A DNA stretch of 24,136 bases, taken from contig JBHJOP010000107.1 in assembly GCA_050329575.1 (NCBI GenBank), positions 1-24,136 of the forward strand, read 5' to 3'. Position 1 is the stretch's first letter. Every line of letters begins with the position of its first letter. Source of the DNA: JAUXFS01 sp050329575. Its GTDB lineage: Bacteria > Pseudomonadota > Alphaproteobacteria > Rhodospirillales > Defluviicoccaceae. The notes below the pieces were generated by a model that ran no database searches, had not been told where the DNA came from, and saw nothing but the letters and a program-made list of their open reading frames with translations. Positions 15,504 through 22,548 of this stretch are shown here, piece by piece. The translations under genes were made by a program, and so were the position numbers.

Positions 15504-15517
15504 CGAGGAGGCGGCAC

Positions 15518-16843
15518 GTGAACGATCTCAAATCCCAGCCGGCCCCGGCCCTCTTCGGGTCGGATGTCGACGACGACGCGGATTTCGGTGAGTACGACGA
15601 CTACGCCTACGACCCGGAGGCGAGCGATGCGGTGCCCGCGGCGACGGTCGGCGACCAGGGCTGGCTGCTCGACAAGGCGATCGCCCACCTCGAGGCCGGC
15701 AAGGCGGAGGAGGCGCGGCGGATCCTGATGGAACGGACCAAGTCCGGGCCGCCGGACATGTCGCGCGACGCCTGGTACCTGCTGGTGGTCGCCGAGGCCG
15801 AGACCCGCCGCTACCAGGCGAGCATCGACATCCTGACCTTCATGCGCCGGGTCTGGCCGGCCGACCGCGAGGTCGAACAGATGCTGCGCCAGGTGATGGC
15901 GCAGAAGTTCACCGACCTTCCGGTGATCCGCAAACGGCATTTCCGCGATCGCGCCCACTACATGGATTACCCGAAGGCGATCTATGTCGAGACGACGGCG
16001 CGCTGCAACGCCAAGTGCGACTTCTGTCCGCACCAGAGCCTCGAACGCCGCAACGACGCCATGGACGATTCGCTGTTCTCCAAGATCCTCGACGATCTCG
16101 GCGCAATCCCGCCCCATGTCCGGTTCGCCATCGGTCCCTATTTCATCAGCGAGCCGTTCATCGACAAGAAGATTTTCGATCGGATGGCGCAGATCAACGA
16201 GCGGCTGCCGAATGCCGACATCGTCATCAACACCAACTTCAACATCATGCCGAAGAACTTCTTCGAGAGGATGCGGGAGATCAAGAACATCCGCTGGATC
16301 CGCGTGTCCCTGTTCTCGACCAACAAGCAGGAGTACGAGGCGGTCTACAAGGTCGACCACGACCGCACGGTCGCCAACCTGCTCGCGCTTCTCGACTTCA
16401 ATCGCCGGGAACGGATCACCAAGTCGCCGATCGTGCTGTCGCGGTGCAGCACCGGCGACGGGAAGGACGGGGAGTTCTTCGCCGGCTGCGCCGAACTGCT
16501 GAAGGATTTCGAGAAGGGCAAGGATTACGCGGTGTTCTGCGGCGCGCCCAAGAACGGGGTCTACGACGGCGATCTGACGTTCGGCGCCAACATCGATCAC
16601 GAAATCCCCTACCACAAGCCGTGCGAGAACTGGTTCAAGCTGTTCGTCACCGTCAACGGCGTGGTCGCGCTCTGCTGCATGGATCCGGAGGCCAAGTATT
16701 CGCTGGGCGACGTCAAGACCCAGAACCTGCTCTCGATCTACAACTCGGGATGGTTCCGGACCACCCGCGAGACCGCCCTCACCCGGGAATCGGTGTTCCC
16801 GTGCAACAAGTGCGACTACGGACACTCGCGCGCCGTGTTCTGA
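15518..16843 (+). CDS. Radical SAM protein with SPASM-like C-terminal domain (441 aa)
   Basis: Start is GTG at 15518, with GAGGAGG 6 nt upstream. Residues 1-45 are very acidic and probably disordered; residues about 46-130 are helical, TPR-like in pattern. The radical SAM core starts near residue 153 with C163-x3-C167-x2-C170 (CNAKCDFC), which binds the [4Fe-4S] cluster that cleaves S-adenosylmethionine. The C-terminal part (about 365-435) has Cys369, the pair Cys386-Cys387, then Cys429 and Cys432 (FPCNKCDYGH), spaced like the SPASM/twitch auxiliary-cluster domains of peptide- and sugar-modifying enzymes. The middle contains Asn/Phe-rich stretches (NTNFNIMPKNFF). It is divergent from the PKS operon and shares its control region, so it may act on the same product. 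The substrate is unknown; no small precursor-peptide gene was found beside it. Confidence 0.92.
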   Translation: MNDLKSQPAPALFGSDVDDDADFGEYDDYAYDPEASDAVPAATVGDQGWLLDKAIAHLEAGKAEEARRILMERTKSGPPDMSRDAWYLLVVAEAETRRYQASIDILTFMRRVWPADREVEQMLRQVMAQKFTDLPVIRKRHFRDRAHYMDYPKAIYVETTARCNAKCDFCPHQSLERRNDAMDDSLFSKILDDLGAIPPHVRFAIGPYFISEPFIDKKIFDRMAQINERLPNADIVINTNFNIMPKNFFERMREIKNIRWIRVSLFSTNKQEYEAVYKVDHDRTVANLLALLDFNRRERITKSPIVLSRCSTGDGKDGEFFAGCAELLKDFEKGKDYAVFCGAPKNGVYDGDLTFGANIDHEIPYHKPCENWFKLFVTVNGVVALCCMDPEAKYSLGDVKTQNLLSIYNSGWFRTTRETALTRESVFPCNKCDYGHSRAVF

Positions 16844-16901
16844 CGCCGCGCGGCCGCGGCGGCGAACGCCGGGAAAAGAAACGGGCCGGCGAACCGGCCC
16901 G
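16844..16901 (+). terminator. Two consecutive GC hairpins after the radical SAM stop
   Basis: Directly after the TGA, CGCCGCG-CGGC-CGCGGCG (16844-16861) can form a 7-bp stem. A second stem, CGGGCCGG-CGAA-CCGGCCCG (16882-16901, 8 bp, tetraloop), follows. There is no U-tract on the plus strand, so a classical intrinsic terminator is not proven. On the minus strand the second stem is followed by TTTCTTTT, but no minus-strand gene ends here. Confidence 0.4.
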
Positions 16902-17131
16902 GAGTTGGGAGGAGGGAGGAGAAACTCGATGTGCGGGTTCCGGTATACGCTCACATCGGTTTATCGACGGTTAAGCCAACGTTGATGTACCCTTAATGGG
17001 GCGATTTTGTGCCGGTGGTCCGCGCCGGGGCTGCCGTCTCGGGAGAGGACGCCGTCGCTGCCGCCACCGACCATCACCGCCCTCGACGCGGGCACCCTGG
17101 CGCTGACCTTCGCGGTGCGGGTCGCCGCATC
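16902..17131. other. Intergenic region upstream of the lipoprotein gene
   Basis: The stretch 16920-17010 is clearly more AT-rich than its surroundings (GGTTTATCGACGGTTAAG, TACCCTTAATGGG) and may carry control elements. I see no gene: the open frames here lack ribosome binding sites and recognisable domains. Confidence 0.4.
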
Positions 17132-17160
17132 TTGCAAATCGGTTGGAACGGCGCCAGAAT
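17132..17160 (+). promoter_or_regulatory. Possible promoter giving a leaderless or near-leaderless lipoprotein mRNA
   Basis: TTGCAA (17132-17137) and CAGAAT (17155-17160) are separated by 17 nt, each matching 4 of 6 consensus bases. The ATG at 17168 lies 7 nt after the -10 box and has no Shine-Dalgarno (AATACCTCAA precedes it), so transcription would begin at or next to the start codon. Confidence 0.27.
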
Positions 17161-17167
17161 ACCTCAA

Positions 17168-17755
17168 ATGGGGGTACCCCAGCGACTGCCGGTCTTCCGC
17201 CGTGGCCTCGCCGTGGCGCTCGTCGCCCTCGCTGCCGCGGGCTGTGCGGCGGCGACCGTCACGCCAGAGCGGGTGCGGCCGCCGGAGGCGCCGTCGCCGA
17301 CGGTGGCGGTGGGAACCGTCGAGGCCGGGCCCGAGCGATGGAAGCGGCTGGTCCGCTTCTTCAGGATCGGGCTGGTCCGCCGGCTGCGCGAATCCGAGGC
17401 GTTCGAGGTCGTCCTCGACCCGGCGCCGCGCGATCCGCCGCCGGGCACGATCGTGGTCGCGGGCCGGATCACCGACGTCGACGAGGGCAGCGAGCCGGCC
17501 CGCCTGATCATCGGCTTGGGGTTCGGCCGTGCGACGGTCGCCGGTCGCTTCGCGGTCACCGCCGTCGGCAGCGAGGCGGAGGTGGTGTTCGAACAACGTC
17601 AGGCGTCGTCGAGCGGCAACGGTCAGGGCGCCCACTGGACCCCGGTGACCCTCGAGGACCTGATGGAGACGCTGGGCGAGGAGACGGCCGAGACGATCCT
17701 CCGCTGGCGCGACGGCGAAGCCCTGGTCCGGTCGCCGTGGCAGGCCCTGTGGTAG
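17168..17755 (+). CDS. Predicted outer-membrane lipoprotein, DUF4410-like (195 aa)
   Basis: ATG at 17168 is chosen because it gives a proper lipoprotein signal: MGVPQRLPVFRRGL, a hydrophobic run (AVALVALAAA), then Gly-Cys with Cys26 as the lipidated residue. The frame is open back to 17009, but that part has no signal features. The mature part has alternating beta strands and small-residue turns (VAVGTVEAG, GTIVVAGRITDVDEGS, IIGLGFGRATVAGRFAV), the pattern I associate with DUF4410-type proteins (the family match is a judgement by eye). It ends with a helical, acidic segment. Role unknown. The stop TAG lies inside the first unit of a 12-bp tandem repeat. No Shine-Dalgarno is visible. Confidence 0.72.
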   Translation: MGVPQRLPVFRRGLAVALVALAAAGCAAATVTPERVRPPEAPSPTVAVGTVEAGPERWKRLVRFFRIGLVRRLRESEAFEVVLDPAPRDPPPGTIVVAGRITDVDEGSEPARLIIGLGFGRATVAGRFAVTAVGSEAEVVFEQRQASSSGNGQGAHWTPVTLEDLMETLGEETAETILRWRDGEALVRSPWQALW

Positions 17756-17796
17756 ATCGATTGGTAGATCGATGGGTAGATCGATGGGTAGATCGA
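17749..17796 (+). repeat. Four tandem 12-bp repeats carrying the lipoprotein stop codon
   Basis: The unit [GT][GT]GGTAGATCGA occurs four times head to tail: 17749-17760, 17761-17772, 17773-17784 and 17785-17796, with only the first two bases varying. Because 12 is a multiple of 3, every unit repeats the TAG stop in the same frame as the lipoprotein, giving four stops in a row. Each unit contains GATCGA, so junctions create ATCGAT palindromes. Confidence 0.9.
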
Positions 17797-18020
17797 TCCG
17801 GCGGTCCGCGGCGACCGCGACCGGCTGAAGGGGGCGGCGGCCATCATGGATCTTTCATTGTATTTCCGCGGCGGCACGGCGTACATCGGCGGCCGGGGGT
17901 GATCGCCATCCGCTGCGTCGGTGTTTGCCGACGGGCGCGTTCGGCGCTAAGGTCCCGCCGCGCCCGCTCCGGCCCAGCGATCCGAAAGCGCGCTCCATCG
18001 TTCGCGCAAGAGAGGAAGAC
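17797..18020. other. Intergenic leader before the first PfkB gene
   Basis: After the tandem repeat this 224-nt stretch holds an AT-richer patch (ATCTTTCATTGTATTTCC, near 17850-17868) that could contain a promoter, but no clear -35/-10 pair was found. An 18-codon open frame from ATG 17846 has no supporting evidence. GAGGA at 18012-18016 serves the ATG at 18021. Confidence 0.35.
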
Positions 18021-18944
18021 ATGCCGCAGATCGTCACCCTCACGATGAACCCGGCCGTCGACATCAGCTGGGAGGTCTCGGACGTGGTTCCGACCCGCAA
18101 GCTGCGATCGAGCGGCGGCGTCGTCTATCCCGGCGGCGGCGGCATCAACGTCTCGCACGTGATCTCGTCCCTCGGCGGCGAGAGCACGGCGGTCTTCACC
18201 CAGGGCGGGATCGTCGGCATGCTGTTGACCGAGCTGCTGGACGACTATGCGGTCGACCGGCGGGTGGTCAAGGTCGGGCAGCGGACGCGCATTTGCGCGA
18301 CCGTGTTCGAGCACGCGACCCGCGACGAGTATCGGGTGATCCCGCCGGGGCCGGAGCTCTCGGAAAGCGAATGGCAGGCGGTGGTCGCCCTGCTGGACGG
18401 ACTGGAGTACGACTACCTGGTCTGTTCGGGGAGCCTGCCGGCCGGCGTTCCCGACGATTTCTACGCGCGCATCGCCGCGGCGGCCAAGCGGCGCGGCAGC
18501 AGGGTGATCCTCGACACCTCCGGCCGGCCGCTGGTCGAAGCGCTGAAGGAGGGGGTCTACCTGGTCAAGCCGAACCTGCGCGAGATCGAACACCTGGTCG
18601 GTCGCAAGGCGCCGACGCCGGAGAAGCAGGAGGAGATCAGTCGACAGATCGTCGAGGAGGGGCGGGCCGAGGTCGTGACCCTGACCCTCGGGCGCGACGG
18701 AGCGCTGCTGGTCTGGAAGGACGGCATGAAGCGCCTGCCGAGCCCTGAGGTCGAGAAGAAGAGCGCGGTCGGCGCCGGCAGCAGCTTCGTCGCCGGGATG
18801 GCCTACGGGCTGGCGACCGGGCGGCCGCTCGATGATGCCTTCACGCTGGCGGTGGCTTGCGGTGCCGCCGCCTTGCTGACGCCCGGAACCGAGATGTGTC
18901 GCAAGGAGGACGTCGATCGCCTCTACGCCGAACTGAACGGCTAG
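18021..18944 (+). CDS. PfkB-family sugar kinase homologue, catalytic Asp replaced (307 aa)
   Basis: PfkB enzymes phosphorylate sugar phosphates such as fructose-6- or fructose-1-phosphate, or tagatose-6-phosphate. ATG at 18021 is chosen because GAGGA lies 4 nt upstream and the fold begins with IVTLTMNPAVD, the usual N-terminus. Substrate-site GGGGINVS (38-45) and NXXE (Asn185 to Glu188, in KPNLRE) are kept. The signature near the C-terminus reads VGAGSSFVAG instead of GAGDS: residue 254, normally the catalytic base Asp, is Ser (AGC at 18780-18782). Length is normal for the family and nothing else is broken, so the gene is probably expressed as a weak or non-catalytic paralogue. It is closely related to the next gene and lies 94 nt before it on the same strand. 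Confidence 0.92.
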   Translation: MPQIVTLTMNPAVDISWEVSDVVPTRKLRSSGGVVYPGGGGINVSHVISSLGGESTAVFTQGGIVGMLLTELLDDYAVDRRVVKVGQRTRICATVFEHATRDEYRVIPPGPELSESEWQAVVALLDGLEYDYLVCSGSLPAGVPDDFYARIAAAAKRRGSRVILDTSGRPLVEALKEGVYLVKPNLREIEHLVGRKAPTPEKQEEISRQIVEEGRAEVVTLTLGRDGALLVWKDGMKRLPSPEVEKKSAVGAGSSFVAGMAYGLATGRPLDDAFTLAVACGAAALLTPGTEMCRKEDVDRLYAELNG

Positions 18945-19038
18945 GGACGCCGTCGTTGCCGCAAGCACAGGGCGGGTGCCGGGCCGCCGGGCGGGCGGAG
19001 CGTCGCCGGTGTGGCGGGTCGAGATTGGGAGGACTGGA

Positions 19039-19989
19039 ATGCGGCGAATTCTGACGCTGACGATCAACCCCTCGGTCGATATCGTCTGGGAGGTCGAGGA
19101 GATGGTTCCCAACCGCAAGGTCCGCTCGACCCGCGGGGTCACCTACCCCGGCGGCGGCGGCATCAATGTCTCGCGCTGCATCTCGCTGCTCGGCGGCAAG
19201 AGCTGGGCGCTGATCACCCGCGGCGGCCTCACCGGAACGGTGTTGACCGAGCTGCTCGACGAGATCGGTGTCAGCCGACGGGTGGTCAAGATCGCCGGCC
19301 ACACCCGCCTCAGCGGCATCATCTACGAGCGGTCGACCGGTCAGGAATACCGGGTGACGCCGCCGGGACCGGAGCTCGTCGAGGCCGAATGGCAGGAATG
19401 CCTCGCCGTGGTCGCCGAGACCGAGGCCGAGTACGTGGTCGCGACCGGCAGCCTGCCGCGCGGCGTTCCCACCGACTTCTACGCCCGCGTCGCGGCCGTC
19501 GCCAAGCAGCGCGGGGCCAAGGTCATCCTCGATACCTCCGGTCGGGCGCTGTACGAGGCGCTCGAGGAGGGTGTGTTCCTGGTCAAGCCGAGCCAGCGCG
19601 AACTCGAGAACCTGTTGCGACGCAAGGCGTTCACCCACGAACAGCAGGAAGAGCTGGCCGGGCGGCTGGTTCACGACGGCAAGGCCGAGATCGTCGCCCT
19701 GACGCTCGGCGAGGACGGCGCGGTGCTGGTCTGGAAGGACGGCCACCTGCGGCTGCCGAGCCCGAAGGTGGAGGTGATCAGCGCCGTCGGTGCCGGCGAC
19801 AGTTTCGTCGGCGGCCTGACCTACGGGCTGTCGGAAGGGTGGGCCCCGGCCGACGCCTTCGCCCTCGCGGTCGCGACCGGGGCGGCGGCGGTGATGACGC
19901 CGGGCACCGAGCTCTGCCGCAAGGAGGACGTCGAGCGGTTGCATGCCGAGCTGCGTGCGGCGCGCGAGGTCATGCAGGCGGCGGGCTGA
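19039..19989 (+). CDS. PfkB-family sugar kinase (probable 6-phosphofructokinase II-like, 316 aa)
   Basis: ATG at 19039 has GGAGGA 5 nt upstream, and the protein opens with ILTLTINPSVD. GGGGINVS (38-45) contacts the sugar. TPPGPELVEAEW (107-118) matches the PGP region of the family. VGAGDSFVGG (250-259) has the catalytic Asp254. The segment that is usually KPNxxE reads KPSQRE, so the NXXE motif that helps bind magnesium and phosphate has Ser185 in place of Asn. The first paralogue keeps NXXE but lacks the Asp. The two proteins align almost without gaps, so this is a tandem duplication. The neighbouring lyase and pyruvate-kinase-like gene suggest a lower-glycolysis setting; the exact sugar phosphate cannot be read from sequence. 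Confidence 0.92.
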   Translation: MRRILTLTINPSVDIVWEVEEMVPNRKVRSTRGVTYPGGGGINVSRCISLLGGKSWALITRGGLTGTVLTELLDEIGVSRRVVKIAGHTRLSGIIYERSTGQEYRVTPPGPELVEAEWQECLAVVAETEAEYVVATGSLPRGVPTDFYARVAAVAKQRGAKVILDTSGRALYEALEEGVFLVKPSQRELENLLRRKAFTHEQQEELAGRLVHDGKAEIVALTLGEDGAVLVWKDGHLRLPSPKVEVISAVGAGDSFVGGLTYGLSEGWAPADAFALAVATGAAAVMTPGTELCRKEDVERLHAELRAAREVMQAAG

Positions 19990-20015
19990 CACGTCCCGGC
20001 GCTGCGGGGGCGCGA

Positions 20016-20891
20016 TCAGCCGCGGCGGCGCGGGCCGGCGTAGCGGCGCTGCTCGGCGTCGTAGTCGTCGAAGCCGACGATGCCCTGGAGTTCGGCGAAG
20101 TCCATCAGCCGCTGGTCGCGGCAGCGGCCGGCGGCGAGGTCGGCGAGCGCCTCGGTCATCGCCCGCGCGGCGGCCGACAGCAGGGTGAGCGGATAGGCGG
20201 CGATCGCGAAGCCCAGGTCTTCGAGGCGGGCCGGCGGCAGCACCGGCGTCGCGCCGCCCTCGATCATGTTGGCCATCTTGAAGCCGGGCAGGGCGCGGCA
20301 GACGGTCGCCAGCTCGCCCTCGTCCGTCGGCGCCTCGACGAACAGGATGTCGGCGCCGGCGGCGGCGAACGCCCGGGCGCGGGCCAGCGCCTCGTCGAGG
20401 CCGTGGGTGGCGCGGGCGTCGGTGCGGGCGAGGATCAGGATATCGGCGCCGCCGTCGCGGGCGGCGACCGCCGCCCGGATGCGCGCGATCGCGTGGTCGC
20501 GGTCGACCACCGCCTTGCCGCGGGTGTGACCGCAGCGCTTCGGCGCCACCTGGTCCTCGATCATCACCGCCGCGAAGCCGGCGGCGGCATAGCCGCGGAC
20601 GGTCCGCGCGACGTTGCCGTCGTCGCCGTAGCCGGTGTCGCCGTCGCCGATCACCGGGATGGCGACCGCGGCGCAGATGCTGCGGCCCTGGTCCACCATC
20701 TCGCCGTACGAGATCAGCCCGGTGTCGGGCAGGGCGAGCCGCGTCGCCGACACCGCGAATCCGCTCATGAAGGTCAGCGGAAAGCCGGCCCGCTCGATCA
20801 GCCGGGCGCTCAGCGCATCGAAGCAGCACGGCATCACCAGCAGGCGGCCGCGGCCGAGCAGGGCGCGAAGGGCGTTCGCAGGCGTGGTCAT
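20016..20891 (-). CDS. Isocitrate lyase/PEP mutase superfamily protein, PrpB-like (291 aa)
   Basis: This superfamily breaks or forms C-C or P-C bonds next to a carboxylate. The catalytic loop PKRCGH (117-122, Cys120) is the lyase signature seen in 2-methylisocitrate and dimethylmalate lyases. GDGDTGYG (82-89) and IEDQ (111-114) bind magnesium, and LARTDAR and FVEAPTDEGE fit the barrel strands. Length 291 agrees with the family (about 290-300). ATG at 20891 has only a weak Shine-Dalgarno. The gene converges with the second PfkB gene (26 nt between stops) and is divergent from the pyruvate-kinase-like gene. The substrate is not certain: a methylisocitrate-type lyase is most likely, while phosphonate mutase is unlikely because of the CGH loop. 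Confidence 0.88.
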   Translation of the reverse strand: MTTPANALRALLGRGRLLVMPCCFDALSARLIERAGFPLTFMSGFAVSATRLALPDTGLISYGEMVDQGRSICAAVAIPVIGDGDTGYGDDGNVARTVRGYAAAGFAAVMIEDQVAPKRCGHTRGKAVVDRDHAIARIRAAVAARDGGADILILARTDARATHGLDEALARARAFAAAGADILFVEAPTDEGELATVCRALPGFKMANMIEGGATPVLPPARLEDLGFAIAAYPLTLLSAAARAMTEALADLAAGRCRDQRLMDFAELQGIVGFDDYDAEQRRYAGPRRRG

Positions 20892-20968
20892 GGCGTCCGT
20901 CGCATGGCGTGAGCCCGATCATACAGAGCTTCGCCGCGGCAGCGGAAGGCGCACGGTCGCCGTACCGG

Positions 20969-21016
20969 GTGTCACAAAAGTGTCATTTGCCGCCCTTTCG
21001 CGCGCCCTTCAATCAT
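20969..21016 (+). promoter_or_regulatory. GTGTCA direct repeat next to a weak promoter for the pyruvate-kinase-like gene
   Basis: GTGTCA occurs at 20969-20974 and 20980-20985, one helical turn (11 bp) apart, with CAAAA between. TTGCCG (20987-20992) and AATCAT (21011-21016), 18 nt apart, may be -35 and -10 boxes, which puts the repeat where an activator would bind. The leader to ATG 21053 would be about 30 nt. Confidence 0.3.
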
Positions 21017-21052
21017 CCGCCGCGAAACCTTGCCGGGACGGGAGTGCGGGCG

Positions 21053-22537
21053 ATGGAGAGCGGGGATCCGCGAGCGCTGCTCGACGAGCTGTGCCGGGTG
21101 CGCGAACGGGTGGCGAGCGAGGGGGCGGCGATCCTGCGCCGCTGGGAGCCGTCGCTGGAGCGCGGTTCCTTCCGGGCGAGCGCCGAGAACCTCGCCCACT
21201 ACGTGGCGCTCCGCCATCTCGATCTGCGGCCGCTGCAGGCGGCGCTGGCACCGTGGGGACTGGCCTCGCTGGCGCGCAGCGAAAGCCGGGTGATGCCGAC
21301 CCTGGACGCCATCGTCGCCAACCTGGCGGCGATCGCCGGCGCCGACGATGTGCCGGCGCAGCGGCCGGAGCCGTCGCGCTGGATGGCCGGGATCGGCGCC
21401 ATCGAGCGCAACGCCACCACCCTGTTCGGGCCGCCGCCGGACGGGCGGGAGACCCGCATCCTGGTGACGCTGTCGAAGCAGGCGTCGCGGGATCCCGACC
21501 TCGTCCGCGGCATGCTCCGGGTCGGCATGGACTGCGCGCGGATCAACTGCGGCCGCGACACCGCCGACGACTGGACGGCGATGATCGCGACCGTCCGCGC
21601 GGCGAGCGCAGAGTTCGGCCGCCCCTGTCCGGTGCTGATGGATCTGGCCGGTCCGAAGATCCGCACCCGCAACGTGCTGACGCCGGCGAAACGGCGATCG
21701 GTCAAGGCCGGCGACCGCATCCTGCTGACCTTCGCGGCGCCGCGCGCCAACCCGGACTTCCCGTTCCAGGCCGACTGCTCGATGCCCGAGGTGCTGCGCC
21801 AGGTGAACGCCGGCGCCAGGGTGTCGATCCGCGACGGGCTGATCTCGGGCGAGATCGAGACGGTGCGGGACGACGGGCTGGTGATGGCGGTCACCCGCAC
21901 GCCCCCGGAGGGCCAGCCGCTGCAGGAGAAGCGCGGCATCAACTTCCCGGGCACCGCGCTCGCGGTGTCGCCCTTGACCGATGCCGACCTCAGGGACCTC
22001 GACTTCGTCGCCGCCCACGCCGACGGCGTCAGCTACTCGTTCGTGCAGCGGCCGGAGGACATCGCGCTGTTGCAGCGGGAGCTGGAGAAGCGCCGACCGG
22101 GCCGGCCGCCGATGCCGATCATCGCCAAGGTCGAGACCCAGCTCGCGATCGGCAACCTGCCCGACATGATCGTCCAGGCGGCCGGCGCCAACCCGTTCGG
22201 GGTGATGATCGCGCGGGGCGATCTCGCGGTCGAGATCGGCTACGAGCGCCTCTCCGAGGTCCAGGAGGAGATCCTGTGGCTGTGCGAGGCGGCCCACGTG
22301 CCGGTGATCTGGGCGACCCAGGTGCTCGAGAGCCTGATCAAGCGGGGGATGCCGTCGCGCGGCGAGTTCACCGACGCGGCGATGGCCGACCGCGCCGAAT
22401 GCGTGATGCTCAACAAGGGCGACTACGTCAGCGAGGCGATCACCGTGCTCGACAACGTCATCCGCCGGATGGAGTCGCACAAGCGCAAGCGCAGCCTGCA
22501 GCTGCGGCCGCTGCGCGCCTGGGAGAACGTGCACTGA
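21053..22537 (+). CDS. Atypical pyruvate-kinase-like protein with extra N-terminal domain (494 aa)
   Basis: ATG at 21053 has GGAG 8 nt upstream. Residues 1-130 form a helical domain not found in ordinary pyruvate kinase. From about residue 133 the barrel is clear: TRILVTLSKQ, GMDCARINCG, VLMDLAGPKIRTRN (194-207), IIAKVET (Lys359, Glu361), MIARGDLAVEIG (Asp390) and VIWATQVLESLIKRGMPSRGE. The Lys and the Mg-binding Glu and Asp of pyruvate kinase are present. Two motifs differ: NCGRD replaces NFSHG, and MLNKGDYVSEAI (452-463) replaces MLSGETA. The protein ends about 40 residues later, so the C-terminal allosteric domain is missing. It probably binds PEP or pyruvate and magnesium, but true kinase activity is unproven. 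The stop lies 8 bp from the convergent mgtE stop. Confidence 0.88.
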   Translation: MESGDPRALLDELCRVRERVASEGAAILRRWEPSLERGSFRASAENLAHYVALRHLDLRPLQAALAPWGLASLARSESRVMPTLDAIVANLAAIAGADDVPAQRPEPSRWMAGIGAIERNATTLFGPPPDGRETRILVTLSKQASRDPDLVRGMLRVGMDCARINCGRDTADDWTAMIATVRAASAEFGRPCPVLMDLAGPKIRTRNVLTPAKRRSVKAGDRILLTFAAPRANPDFPFQADCSMPEVLRQVNAGARVSIRDGLISGEIETVRDDGLVMAVTRTPPEGQPLQEKRGINFPGTALAVSPLTDADLRDLDFVAAHADGVSYSFVQRPEDIALLQRELEKRRPGRPPMPIIAKVETQLAIGNLPDMIVQAAGANPFGVMIARGDLAVEIGYERLSEVQEEILWLCEAAHVPVIWATQVLESLIKRGMPSRGEFTDAAMADRAECVMLNKGDYVSEAITVLDNVIRRMESHKRKRSLQLRPLRAWENVH

Positions 22538-22548
22538 CGTCGCCGTCA
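22535..22548. other. Convergent stop codons inside a small inverted repeat
   Basis: TGACG-TCGC-CGTCA spans the stops of the plus-strand pyruvate-kinase-like gene (22535-22537) and the minus-strand mgtE (22548-22546). The stem is only 5 bp with no T-tract, so terminator function is doubtful. Confidence 0.4.

Larger units (their letters stand above)
15037..15517. other. Divergent intergenic region between TPR gene and radical SAM gene
   Basis: About 480 bp without a convincing gene. The left edge holds the candidate minus-strand promoter, and the right edge holds the repeat/hairpin leader and Shine-Dalgarno of the radical SAM gene. Open frames inside it have Arg/Gly/Ala-rich translations with no domain and no good ribosome binding site. 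A shared control region for the two transcription units is likely. Confidence 0.55.

Noticed and set aside
16882..16901. Intrinsic terminator for a minus-strand transcript
   Set aside because: The hairpin is followed by a T-rich run on the minus strand, but no minus-strand gene ends here; kept only as a hairpin pair after the radical SAM gene.
17846..17902. 18-codon open frame (MDLSLYF...) before the first PfkB gene
   Set aside because: Too short and without a well-placed ribosome binding site; could be a leader peptide, but nothing supports it.
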